From: CAMAVH01 sp035714115
Lineage (GTDB): Bacteria; Pseudomonadota; Alphaproteobacteria; SMXQ01
Length of the DNA: 64,000 nucleotides
Assembly (NCBI GenBank): GCA_035714115.1
Contig: DASTMO010000075.1
Coordinates: 21,190-85,189, forward strand
Reading direction: 5' to 3'
Numbering within the stretch: position 1 is the stretch's first letter; every line of letters begins with the position of its first letter. A program made the translations under genes and the position numbers. Shown in pieces: positions 8,379 through 16,463 of the stretch. The notes under the pieces are model-generated. The model saw only the letters and a program-made list of their open reading frames with translations. It was not told the origin of the DNA and did not search any database.

Positions 8379-8843
8379 ATGTTCGCGGTCATCCGCACCG
8401 GCGGCAAGCAGTACAAAGTCGCCCAGAACGACGTCATCATCGTCGAGAAGTTGCTGGCCGAAGCTGGCGACGACATCGACTTCACCGACGTCCTCGCGCT
8501 CAATGACGGCTCCGTCACGACCTTCGGCAAGCCCGGCGTCGCCGGCGCCCTCGTCACCGCCGAGGTGCTCGAGCAAGCTCGTGGCGACAAGGTCATCATC
8601 TTCAAGAAGCGCCGTCGCCAGAACTACCGCCGCAAGAACGGCCATCGTCAGGATCTGACGGTCGTGCGCATCACCGGCATCCTCGCCGACGCCTCCAAGC
8701 GTCCGGAGAAGAAGGCCAAGGCCGCCAAGCCGGCTGCCGAAAAGACTGCGGCGCCGGCCAAGAAGGCGCCCGCCGCGAAGAAAGCTCCCGCCAAGAAGGC
8801 CGCGGCTAAGAAAGCCGCCGCGCCCAAGGCGAAGAAGTCGTAA
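8379..8843 (+). CDS. rplU: 50S ribosomal protein L21 with lysine/alanine-rich tail
   Basis: 154 residues. The first about 103 residues are the L21 fold (starts MFAVIRTGGKQYKVAQND and includes the KKRRRQNYRRKNGHRQ RNA-binding segment), which binds 23S rRNA in the large subunit. The remaining about 50 residues are a histone-H1-like tail of repeated Lys, Ala and Pro, beyond the usual length of about 103. The start at 8379 was chosen because the longer frame upstream crosses the promoter and lacks L21 similarity. First gene of an operon with rpmA, 12 bases downstream. The tail is of a kind found in several alphaproteobacterial L21 proteins and resembles the N-terminal extension on RsfS in this window. 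Confidence 0.97.
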   Translation: MFAVIRTGGKQYKVAQNDVIIVEKLLAEAGDDIDFTDVLALNDGSVTTFGKPGVAGALVTAEVLEQARGDKVIIFKKRRRQNYRRKNGHRQDLTVVRITGILADASKRPEKKAKAAKPAAEKTAAPAKKAPAAKKAPAKKAAAKKAAAPKAKKS

Positions 8844-8855
8844 GGAACAGAGAAC

Positions 8856-9113
8856 ATGGCTCACAAAAAAGCAGGCGGTAGCTCCCGCAACGGTCGCGAC
8901 TCCGAAGGCCGTCGCCTCGGCGTGAAGCTGTTCGGCGGCCAGATCGCCGAGCCCGGCAACATCGTGATCCGTCAGCGCGGCACGAAGTACCATCCCGGCG
9001 CGAACGTCGGCATGGGCCGCGACCACACGATCTTCGCGACCATCGAAGGCGTCGTGACCTTCCAGCGCAAAGAAAAAGACCGCATGTACGTGTCGGTCCA
9101 GCCGCGCGGGTAA
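8856..9113 (+). CDS. rpmA: 50S ribosomal protein L27
   Basis: 85 residues, normal length. It begins MAHKKAGGSSRNGRDSEGRR, the flexible N-terminal tail that reaches the peptidyl-transferase centre, with no cleavable prepeptide of the Firmicutes kind. The motif GTKYHPGANVG follows. It lies 12 bases after rplU, the near-universal pairing, and is followed by a strong terminator. Confidence 0.98.
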   Translation: MAHKKAGGSSRNGRDSEGRRLGVKLFGGQIAEPGNIVIRQRGTKYHPGANVGMGRDHTIFATIEGVVTFQRKEKDRMYVSVQPRG

Positions 9114-9153
9114 GTCCCGCCGGCCTATTCCCTGTCGGCAGGGATTGAGCTTT

Positions 9154-9191
9154 AAAGAAGGGGAATGGTCCGCCATTCCCCTTCTTTTTTG
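9154..9191 (+). terminator. Intrinsic terminator after rpmA
   Basis: A 15-bp perfect stem (AAAGAAGGGGAATGG with its complement) around the tetraloop TCCG, followed by six T. It separates rplU-rpmA from obgE. Confidence 0.92.
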
Positions 9192-9234
9192 TTCTGAGAC
9201 ATCTGCAATTTGAGGGCGCCACGCGCCGAAGACC

Positions 9235-10266
9235 ATGAAGTTCCTCGACCAGGCCAAGATCTACATTCGCAGCGGCGACGGCGGGGCCGGCTCCATGAGC
9301 TTCCGGCGCGAGAAATACATCGAGTTCGGCGGGCCGGACGGCGGCGAAGGCGGCCGTGGCGGCGACGTGATCGTCGAGTCGGTCACCGGCCTCAACACCC
9401 TGATCGATTTCCGCTACCAGCAGCACTTCAAGGCGCAGAAGGGCCGCGGCGGCGCGGGCCGCGATCGCAGCGGCGCCGCCGGCGAAGACCTGATCATCAA
9501 GGTGCCCGCCGGCACGCAGATCATGGACGAAGCCAACGAAACCGTGCTGTTCGATCTCGACGCGCCCGGCCAGCGCGTCGTGCTGGCCGAAGGCGGCAAC
9601 GGCGGCCATGGCAACGCCTGGTACAAGACCGCGACCAACCGCGCGCCGCGCCGCGCCGATCCCGGCTATCCCGGCCAGGAAGGCTGGTTCTGGCTGCGCC
9701 TCAAACTGATCGCCGACGCCGGCCTCGTCGGCCTGCCCAACGCCGGCAAGTCGACCTTCCTGGCCGCGACCACGCGCGCCAAGCCGAAGATCGCCGACTA
9801 TCCCTTCACCACGCTCACGCCCCAGCTCGGCGTACTTGGCGTCGATGACGACGAATTCGTGCTCGCCGACATACCCGGCCTGATCGAGGGCGCGCACGAA
9901 GGCCACGGCCTCGGCGACCGTTTCCTCGGCCATATCGAGCGCTGCGGCGTGCTGCTGCATCTGGTCGACGGCACGCAGGACGACGTCGCCGGCGCTTACA
10001 AAGTGATTCGCGGCGAGCTCAAGCAATATGGTCACGGCCTCGACAAGAAGGCGCAGATCCTCGCGCTCAACAAATGCGACGCGCTGACGCCTGATGAGAT
10101 CGAGGCCAAGAAGAAAGAGCTCTACAAAGCCGCCTATGGCCGCAAGAAGAACGGCGTGATCTTCGAATTGTCCGGCGCGGCAGGCATCGGCGTCACCGAG
10201 GTGCTGCGCGCCATGCGCGAAGCCATTCAGGCGCACCGCGAAAAGCTGGCCGAGGCGAAAGAATGA
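9235..10266 (+). CDS. obgE: Obg family GTPase
   Basis: 343-residue GTPase involved in 50S assembly and growth control. The glycine-rich Obg domain (residues 1-158, many GGxGG turns) precedes the G domain: P-loop GLPNAGKST at 166-174, switch-I TT near 192, DIPG at 212-215, NKCD at 279-282 and a SGAAG G5 motif. The usual alphaproteobacterial length is about 340. Its stop overlaps the proB start as ATGA at 10263-10266, so the two are co-translated; the obgE-proB-proA order is common in Alphaproteobacteria. Confidence 0.98.
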   Translation: MKFLDQAKIYIRSGDGGAGSMSFRREKYIEFGGPDGGEGGRGGDVIVESVTGLNTLIDFRYQQHFKAQKGRGGAGRDRSGAAGEDLIIKVPAGTQIMDEANETVLFDLDAPGQRVVLAEGGNGGHGNAWYKTATNRAPRRADPGYPGQEGWFWLRLKLIADAGLVGLPNAGKSTFLAATTRAKPKIADYPFTTLTPQLGVLGVDDDEFVLADIPGLIEGAHEGHGLGDRFLGHIERCGVLLHLVDGTQDDVAGAYKVIRGELKQYGHGLDKKAQILALNKCDALTPDEIEAKKKELYKAAYGRKKNGVIFELSGAAGIGVTEVLRAMREAIQAHREKLAEAKE

Positions 10267-11423
10267 GCGCCGCCAAGAGCCATAAGCTCGGCACGGGCAA
10301 GCGCATCGTCGTCAAGGTCGGCTCGGCTTTGATGGCCGACGAGAGCAAGGGCGCGGTGCGCACCGCGGCGCTCGCCAATCTCGCCGAAGAGCTCGCCAAA
10401 TTGCGCGCGCGCGGCGTCGATGTCGTGATGGTGTCGTCCGGCGCCATCGCGGTGGGCCGCCTGCATCTCGGCCTCAAGCCCGGCAAGCTGCCGCTCGAAG
10501 AGAAGCAGGCCGCCGCCGCGACAGGGCAAATCCGCCTCGCCCATGCCTATCAGGAAGCGCTGGCGCGCCACGAGATCACCGTAGCGCAAGTTCTTCTCAC
10601 GCTCGACGACACCGAAGAGCGTCGTCGTTATTTGAACGCGCGCAACACCATCGAGACCCTGCTCAAGCTCGGCGCGGTGCCCGTGATCAACGAGAACGAC
10701 ACGGTGGCGACGAACGAGATCCGCTTCGGCGACAACGACCGCTTGGCCGCGCGCGTCGCCGCCATGATCGGCGCCGATACGCTGGTGCTGCTGTCGACCA
10801 TCGACGGCCTCTATACCGCCGATCCCAACGTCGATCCTGCCGCGACATTCGTGCCTGAAGTGCGCGCCATCACCAAAGAGATCGAGAACATGGCCGGCGC
10901 GGCGCTTCCCGGCTATTCGTCCGGCGGCATGGTCACCAAACTCGCCGCCGCCGAAATCGCCATGTCCGCCGGCTGCCGGATGGTCATCGCCGATGGCCGC
11001 AAAAAAGATCCCTTGAGCGCCATCGACAACGGCGGCCTCGCCACCTGGTTCTTGCCGAGCGAAAGCCCTCGCGCCGCACGCAAGCATTGGATCGCCTCAT
11101 CGCTGAAGGCCACCGGCACGCTGACGCTGGACGACGGCGCCATCGGCGCGCTCGCGTCCGGCAAAAGCCTGCTGCCTGCCGGCGTCGTCGCCGTCGACGG
11201 CCGCTTCCAGCGCGGCGACGCCGTGCGCATTCTCGCCAAGGACGGGCGCGAAGTGGCGCGCGGCCTGGTGGCCTACGATGCCGAAGAAGCGCGGCGCATC
11301 ATGGGCCATAAAAGCCGTGAAATTGAAGCGCTGCTGGGCTACCGTGGCCGCGACGTCATGGTCCATCGCGACGATTTGGCGCTGCTCGAAGACGCAGGTC
11401 AGACCGCCGCCGTTTCCTCCTGA
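10263..11423 (+). CDS. proB: Glutamate 5-kinase
   Basis: 386 residues. It phosphorylates glutamate to gamma-glutamyl phosphate, the first step of proline synthesis, and is usually feedback-inhibited by proline. The amino-acid kinase domain spans residues about 12-260 (VVKVGSALM near the start, VSSGAIAVG, INENDTVA and the GTGGM-like SSGGMVTKLAAA segment), and a C-terminal PUA domain about 285-365. The full form with PUA is of normal length. Coupled to obgE upstream and 15 bases before proA. Confidence 0.97.
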   Translation: MSAAKSHKLGTGKRIVVKVGSALMADESKGAVRTAALANLAEELAKLRARGVDVVMVSSGAIAVGRLHLGLKPGKLPLEEKQAAAATGQIRLAHAYQEALARHEITVAQVLLTLDDTEERRRYLNARNTIETLLKLGAVPVINENDTVATNEIRFGDNDRLAARVAAMIGADTLVLLSTIDGLYTADPNVDPAATFVPEVRAITKEIENMAGAALPGYSSGGMVTKLAAAEIAMSAGCRMVIADGRKKDPLSAIDNGGLATWFLPSESPRAARKHWIASSLKATGTLTLDDGAIGALASGKSLLPAGVVAVDGRFQRGDAVRILAKDGREVARGLVAYDAEEARRIMGHKSREIEALLGYRGRDVMVHRDDLALLEDAGQTAAVSS

Positions 11424-11438
11424 GCCTGCGAGATCTTC

Positions 11439-12713
11439 ATGACCGTCGCAACTGCCAATAGCGAAACTCCCACCGCTCTGATCGCTCGCCTCGCCAAGGA
11501 CGCGCGCGACGCTTCGCGCGCCTTGGCCCGCGCCACGGCGGAGCAGAAGAACAAAGCGTTGAGCGCCGCCGCCGCCGCGATCCGCGCGGCCAAGACCGAG
11601 ATTCTGCAAGCCAACGCCGAAGACATGCAGGCCGCCGGCGATCTGTCCTCCGCTATGCTCGACCGCCTCGAATTGAACGATGCGCGCGTCGAAGCCATGG
11701 CCAAAGGCCTGGAAGAGATCGCTGCGCTGAAAGATCCCGTCGGCGACGTGATCGCCGAATGGACGCGGCCCAACGGCCTGAGAATCTCGCGTGTGCGCGT
11801 GCCGCTCGGCGTCATCGGCGTGATCTACGAATCGCGCCCTAACGTCACCGCCGACGCGGCGGCCCTGACGCTGAAATCCGGCAACGCGGTGATCCTGCGC
11901 GGAGGCTCGGAGAGCTTCCGCAGCAGCAAGGTGATTCTCGAAGCGCTGCAGGCGGGTGTGAAATCCGCCGGCCTGCCCGCCGCCTGCGTGCAGTCGATCC
12001 CGACGACCGACCGCGCCGCCGTCGGCGCCATGCTGGCGGCCGCCGGCTTGATCGACATCATCGTACCGCGCGGCGGCAAGTCGCTGATCGAGCGCGTCAT
12101 CGCCGACAGCAAGGTGCCGGTGATCAAGCATCTCGAGGGCAACTGCCACGTCTATATCGACGGCGACGCCAATCTGGAAATGGCGCGCAAGATCGTCATG
12201 AACGCCAAGATGCGCCGCACCGGCGTCTGCGGCGCCGCCGAGACGCTGCTGATCGACATGCGCGCGCTGGCCAGCCACGGCAAGATCATCGTCGACGACC
12301 TGATCGCGGCGGGCTGCGAAGTGCGCGGCGACGACAAGGTGCAGAAGATCCACCACGGCGTGAAGCCGGCCAGCGAGGCCGATTGGGGCACTGAATATCT
12401 CGACGCCATCATCGCCGCCAAGGTGGTGGATGGCGTCGACGATGCCATCGCCCATATCCGCCAATATGGCTCGCAGCACACCGAATCGATCGTCACCGAC
12501 GACATTCCCACCGCCGAGAAATTCCTGGCGGAAGTGGACAGCGCCATCGTGCTGCACAATGCCTCGACTCAGTTCGCCGACGGCGGCGAGTTCGGCTTCG
12601 GCGGCGAGATCGGCATCTCGACCGACAAGCTGCACGCGCGCGGCCCGGTCGGCGTCGAGCAGCTGACCAGCTACAAATATGTTATCCACGGCGCCGGCCA
12701 GGTTCGCCCGTGA
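11439..12713 (+). CDS. proA: Gamma-glutamyl phosphate reductase
   Basis: 424 residues of the aldehyde-dehydrogenase superfamily. It reduces gamma-glutamyl phosphate to glutamate semialdehyde with NADPH, the second step of proline synthesis. The catalytic cysteine is Cys264 in RRTGVCGAAETL. The PRGGKSLI and VPVIKHLEGNCHVY motifs are typical. It follows proB directly, so the unstable acyl-phosphate is made and used by neighbours. The end overlaps a longer nadD reading frame, but the preferred nadD start lies 16 bases downstream. Confidence 0.98.
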   Translation: MTVATANSETPTALIARLAKDARDASRALARATAEQKNKALSAAAAAIRAAKTEILQANAEDMQAAGDLSSAMLDRLELNDARVEAMAKGLEEIAALKDPVGDVIAEWTRPNGLRISRVRVPLGVIGVIYESRPNVTADAAALTLKSGNAVILRGGSESFRSSKVILEALQAGVKSAGLPAACVQSIPTTDRAAVGAMLAAAGLIDIIVPRGGKSLIERVIADSKVPVIKHLEGNCHVYIDGDANLEMARKIVMNAKMRRTGVCGAAETLLIDMRALASHGKIIVDDLIAAGCEVRGDDKVQKIHHGVKPASEADWGTEYLDAIIAAKVVDGVDDAIAHIRQYGSQHTESIVTDDIPTAEKFLAEVDSAIVLHNASTQFADGGEFGFGGEIGISTDKLHARGPVGVEQLTSYKYVIHGAGQVRP

Positions 12714-12729
12714 AAATGGCTCGCCCCTG

Positions 12730-13365
12730 ATGAAAGCGCCTGCCCCGCCTCTTTCAGCGCCCGCGTTGGCGGGCCTGCGCGTCGGCCTGCTCGGCGGCTC
12801 GTTCAATCCGGCGCACGAAGGCCATCTGCATATCAGCCTCTTGGCCCTGAAATATCTGCAGCTCGACGAACTGTGGTGGATGGTCTCGCCGCAGAACCCG
12901 CTGAAATCGAAGGCTGACATGGCGCCGTTCGGCGAGCGCCTCGCTTCGGCCCGCGCCATGGCGCGCCATCCACGCATCCTGGCGACCGACCTGGAGACGC
13001 GGCTGAACACGCGCTACACGGCGGACACGCTGCATGCGCTCAAGCGCCGCTATCCGCGCACCCATTTCGTCTGGATCATGGGCGCGGACAATCTGGCGCA
13101 AATCCCGAAATGGGAACGTTGGTCCGAAATCTTCGCCAGTGTGCCGGTTGCGATTTTCGACCGTGGAACTTATGTTTTCCCCGCTTTGGCCGGCAAAGCC
13201 GCGAGACGTTACGGGGCCAAGCGCGTTAGCGTCGAGAATGCCGCGCGATTGGCCAAAGCGACGCCGCCGGCCTGGGCCTATTTCCATATTCGCCGGCATC
13301 CGGCTTCGGCGACCAGCATCCGAGCTGGCCGTCGGGTGGCCGGACGTTTCGGCAAGACCGCTTAG
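12730..13365 (+). CDS. nadD: Nicotinate-nucleotide adenylyltransferase
   Basis: 211 residues. It adenylates nicotinate mononucleotide to deamido-NAD. The nucleotidyltransferase signature GLLGGSFNPAHEGHLH is near residue 20, and a C-terminal SATSIRAGRR corresponds to the family's ISSTxIR phosphate-binding motif. The start at ATG 12730 avoids overlap with proA; an upstream start at 12679 is possible. It sits between proA and rsfS, the conserved nadD-rsfS-rlmH arrangement, where NAD synthesis and ribosome control genes are neighbours. Confidence 0.95.
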   Translation: MKAPAPPLSAPALAGLRVGLLGGSFNPAHEGHLHISLLALKYLQLDELWWMVSPQNPLKSKADMAPFGERLASARAMARHPRILATDLETRLNTRYTADTLHALKRRYPRTHFVWIMGADNLAQIPKWERWSEIFASVPVAIFDRGTYVFPALAGKAARRYGAKRVSVENAARLAKATPPAWAYFHIRRHPASATSIRAGRRVAGRFGKTA

Positions 13366-13374
13366 AACCTCAAG

Positions 13375-14223
13375 GTGACGATCATTCCCGCTCCCAAGAA
13401 GACCAAAGCCGCCCAGAAGAGCACCGCGAAGAAGGCCGCGAGCAAGAAAGCCGCGCCGAAAAAGCCGGTGAAGAAGGCCGTGGCGAAGAAGACCGCTCCA
13501 GCGAAGAAGGTCGTGGCCAAGAAGGTTGCCGCGAAGACCTCCGCGAAAAAGACCGCCGCCAAGAAGAGCGCGGTCAAGAAGGCGGTCGCAAAGAAAGTCG
13601 TGGCGAAGAAAGCCGCGGCGAAAAAGGTCGTCGCGCCGAAGAAGGCTGCGCTGAAGACGAGCGCGCCCGCGAAGAAGCCTGTCGCCAACAAGACTGTTGC
13701 GCCAAAGGCCGCTGCGCCGAAAGTCAGCGCGCCGAAAAAGCCCGCGAAGCCCTTGTCGCCGGTCGAGCAATTGCTCGCCCAGGTCACGCAGATCCTGGAA
13801 GACGGCAAGGCCGAGGACATCGTCGCCATCGACATGACCGGCAAATCCGCCATCGCCGACTACATGGTCGTCGCCACCGGCCGTTCGCAGCGCCAATTGG
13901 CCGCGCTCGCCGAACATCTGCGCGCTCAGCTCAAGCTCGGTGGGCGCCGTCTGCCGCAGCCCGAAGGCCTCGGCCAGGGCGATTGGGTGCTGCTCGATGT
14001 CGGCGACATCATCGTCCATCTGTTCCGCCCGGAAGTGCGCGGCGAATACAATCTCGAGAAGATGTGGAGCCAGCCGTTCGGCGCCGAGCCGACGGGCATG
14101 GAAGGCATGGTGAAAGACCATGCCGTGCCGACGCCCCATGCCGAGCGTATGGCCGAGCAGCAGGTGAAGACCTTCCGCCCGGACTTCCGCGGCCGTAACA
14201 GCCATAAACCTCGCCGCCGTTAA
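13375..14223 (+). CDS. rsfS: Ribosomal silencing factor RsfS with histone-H1-like N-terminal extension
   Basis: 282 residues, more than twice the usual 110-150. Residues about 127-240 are the RsfS/DUF143 domain, which binds L14 and blocks 50S-30S joining in starvation (LLAQVTQILEDGKAEDIVA, DYMVVATGRSQRQ, GDWVLLDVGDIIVHLF). Residues 1-125 are almost only Lys, Ala, Val and Pro in AKKA-type repeats. The GTG start at 13375 has an AAGG site just upstream. The only in-frame Met after the start lies inside the domain, so the extension must be translated unless a GTG or TTG within it is used. A C-terminal basic tail follows. It lies 9 bases after nadD. Confidence 0.93.
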   Translation: MTIIPAPKKTKAAQKSTAKKAASKKAAPKKPVKKAVAKKTAPAKKVVAKKVAAKTSAKKTAAKKSAVKKAVAKKVVAKKAAAKKVVAPKKAALKTSAPAKKPVANKTVAPKAAAPKVSAPKKPAKPLSPVEQLLAQVTQILEDGKAEDIVAIDMTGKSAIADYMVVATGRSQRQLAALAEHLRAQLKLGGRRLPQPEGLGQGDWVLLDVGDIIVHLFRPEVRGEYNLEKMWSQPFGAEPTGMEGMVKDHAVPTPHAERMAEQQVKTFRPDFRGRNSHKPRRR

Positions 14224-14246
14224 GGCGCCCCAGTCCAGGCAACAGC

Positions 14247-14702
14247 ATGCGGGTCACCATTCTTGCCGTCGGCAAGGCCAAGGCCGGCCCGCAGCGCGAG
14301 CTTTACGACCACTATGTCGGCCGCTTGCGCTGGCCGCTCCGCCTGATCGAGGTCGAGGAGAAGCGCAAGCTGGCCGCCGACGCGCTCAAGACGCGCGAGG
14401 CCGAACTGCTGCTCGCGCAATTGCCCGCCGGGGCCAAGCTTTGCGCCCTCGACGAGCATGGCACGGCGGCCTCCAGCGCCGATTTCGCCGGCTGGCTGCG
14501 CCAATGGCAGGATCAGGGATCGGACGTCGCCTTCGCGATTGGTGGCGCTGATGGCCATGGCCCGGCCCTGCTGGCGCGCGCCGATCGCAAGCTGGCGCTG
14601 GGCGCGCTGACCTGGCCGCATATGCTGGTGCGCGGCCTGCTCGCCGAGCAGATTTACCGCGCCCAGCAAATCCTCGCCGGACACCCCTATCACCGCGAGT
14701 AG
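14247..14702 (+). CDS. rlmH: 23S rRNA (pseudouridine1915-N3)-methyltransferase
   Basis: 151 residues, a SPOUT-fold methyltransferase that modifies helix 69 of 23S rRNA in the assembled 70S ribosome. The SAM-binding knot motif FAIGGADGHGPALL and the C-terminal LAEQIYRAQQILAGHPYHRE are characteristic. It is 23 bases after rsfS, the usual partner. Confidence 0.97.
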   Translation: MRVTILAVGKAKAGPQRELYDHYVGRLRWPLRLIEVEEKRKLAADALKTREAELLLAQLPAGAKLCALDEHGTAASSADFAGWLRQWQDQGSDVAFAIGGADGHGPALLARADRKLALGALTWPHMLVRGLLAEQIYRAQQILAGHPYHRE

Positions 14703-14862
14703 TGCTGCGGAAAAAAGGGCGGAACTTGGGCCCAAGTTTGGGCCGAAGTCCGCATTCCACTCGCCTCAACCCTACCGATTCACCCTTTGATGGCCTATAT
14801 TGTAGGGAATTGACGGCCCATTTGGCCGTTCATCCCCCATTCCCGCCGTCCAAGGCCGCCCG

Positions 14863-16458
14863 ATGAACGATATGAGCCCCGACAAAAGCCGAACCCGCCG
14901 CCCCGTGGTGCTGTGCGTGCTCGACGGCTGGGGTTATCGCGGCGACAAGCTGATGGCCGACGACGCCATCCGCAACGCCAAGACGCCGAACCTCTGCGCT
15001 CTCGGCGAAAGCTCGCCGCACGGCCTGCTGAACGCCTCCGAACTGTTCGTCGGCCTGCCCACCGGCCAGATGGGCAATTCGGAAGTCGGCCATATGAACC
15101 TCGGCGCCGGGCGCGTCGTGATGCAGGAGCTGCCGCGCATCGACGCCGCCATCGCCGACGGCTCGCTGAAAGTCAGTCCGGTGCTCGCCGACTTCGTCGC
15201 CAAGCTGAAAGCCTCGGGCGGCGTCTGCCACCTGATGGGCTTGATCTCGGACGGCGGCGTGCATTCGCACCAGGATCAGATCGCCGCGCTGGCGCGCTAT
15301 GTCGGCGAGGCCGGCGTGAAGGTCGTCGTGCATGCCTTCCTCGACGGGCGCGACACGCCGCCGTCGAGCGCCAAGGGCTTCGTCGAGAAGTTCGAGACCG
15401 ACATCCACGGCAAAGCCGCCATCGGTACCGTCTCAGGCCGCTACTACGCGATGGATCGCGACAAGCGCTGGGACCGCGTCGAGCTTGCTTACAAGGCGCT
15501 GATGTTCGCCGAAGGCCAAACGGCCGCCGAGGCGCAGACCGCCATCGATATTTCCTACGCCGCCGGCAAGACCGACGAGTTTATGCTGCCGACCATCCTG
15601 CCCGGCTATGAAGGCATGAAGGACGGCGACGGCATTCTCATGGGCAACTTCCGCGCCGACCGCGCGCGCGAGATTCTCGCCGCCCTGCTCGATCCGGCGT
15701 TCGACGGCTTCGCCCGCGCCAAGACGCCGCGCTTTGCCGCAGCGCTCGGCCTCGTCGAGTACTCCTCCTCGCTCGGCAAGCTGATGGGCGTGCTGTTCCC
15801 GGCGACGCCGCTCAGCCATATCCTCGGCGAAGTGCTCGCCGCCGCCGGCAAGACGCAGCTGCGCATCGCCGAGACCGAGAAGTACGCGCATGTGACGTTC
15901 TTCTTCAACGGCGGCGAAGAGAAGCAATTTCCCGGCGAAGAGCGCATCCTCGTCGCTTCGCCCAAGGTCGCGACCTACGATCTGCAGCCGGAAATGTCGG
16001 CGCCTGAAGTGACCGACAAGCTCGTCGCCGCCATTGAGTCGGACAAATTCGACTTCGTGCTGGTGAACTACGCCAACACCGACATGGTCGGCCATAGCGG
16101 CATTTTCGATGCCGCCGTTAAGGCTGTCGAAGCGGTCGACGCCTGCATCGGCCGCCTCGCCGCCGCCGTGAAAAAGATGAACGGCGCGCTGATCATCACC
16201 GCCGATCATGGCAATGCCGAGATGATGAGCGATCCGATGACGCATCAGCCGCACACCGCGCACACGACCAATCTGGTGCCGATGCTGCTGGTCAATGCGC
16301 CCGAAGTGGCAAAGATCGCCGACGGCGGCGCCCTCGCCGATGTCGCGCCGACCGTGCTCGATCTCATGGGCCTGCCGCAGCCTAAAGAGATGACCGGCCA
16401 TTCGCTGCTCATCAAGGCCGGCGGGGCGATGGCCCGCGCCGACCGCGTGACCGCCTAA
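14863..16458 (+). CDS. gpmI: 2,3-bisphosphoglycerate-independent phosphoglycerate mutase
   Basis: 531 residues. It interconverts 3- and 2-phosphoglycerate through a phosphoserine, using two Mn ions. Asp21 in LDGWG and the phospho-acceptor Ser73 in MGNSEVGHMNLG are present, as are the late metal ligands in YANTDMVGHSG and ITADHGNAEMM. Length is normal for the family. A 160-base gap with the palindrome ACTTGGGCCCAAGT (near 14725) separates it from rlmH, so it probably has its own promoter. The envC-like gene begins 5 bases after its stop. Confidence 0.97.
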   Translation: MNDMSPDKSRTRRPVVLCVLDGWGYRGDKLMADDAIRNAKTPNLCALGESSPHGLLNASELFVGLPTGQMGNSEVGHMNLGAGRVVMQELPRIDAAIADGSLKVSPVLADFVAKLKASGGVCHLMGLISDGGVHSHQDQIAALARYVGEAGVKVVVHAFLDGRDTPPSSAKGFVEKFETDIHGKAAIGTVSGRYYAMDRDKRWDRVELAYKALMFAEGQTAAEAQTAIDISYAAGKTDEFMLPTILPGYEGMKDGDGILMGNFRADRAREILAALLDPAFDGFARAKTPRFAAALGLVEYSSSLGKLMGVLFPATPLSHILGEVLAAAGKTQLRIAETEKYAHVTFFFNGGEEKQFPGEERILVASPKVATYDLQPEMSAPEVTDKLVAAIESDKFDFVLVNYANTDMVGHSGIFDAAVKAVEAVDACIGRLAAAVKKMNGALIITADHGNAEMMSDPMTHQPHTAHTTNLVPMLLVNAPEVAKIADGGALADVAPTVLDLMGLPQPKEMTGHSLLIKAGGAMARADRVTA

Positions 16459-16463
16459 AGCTC

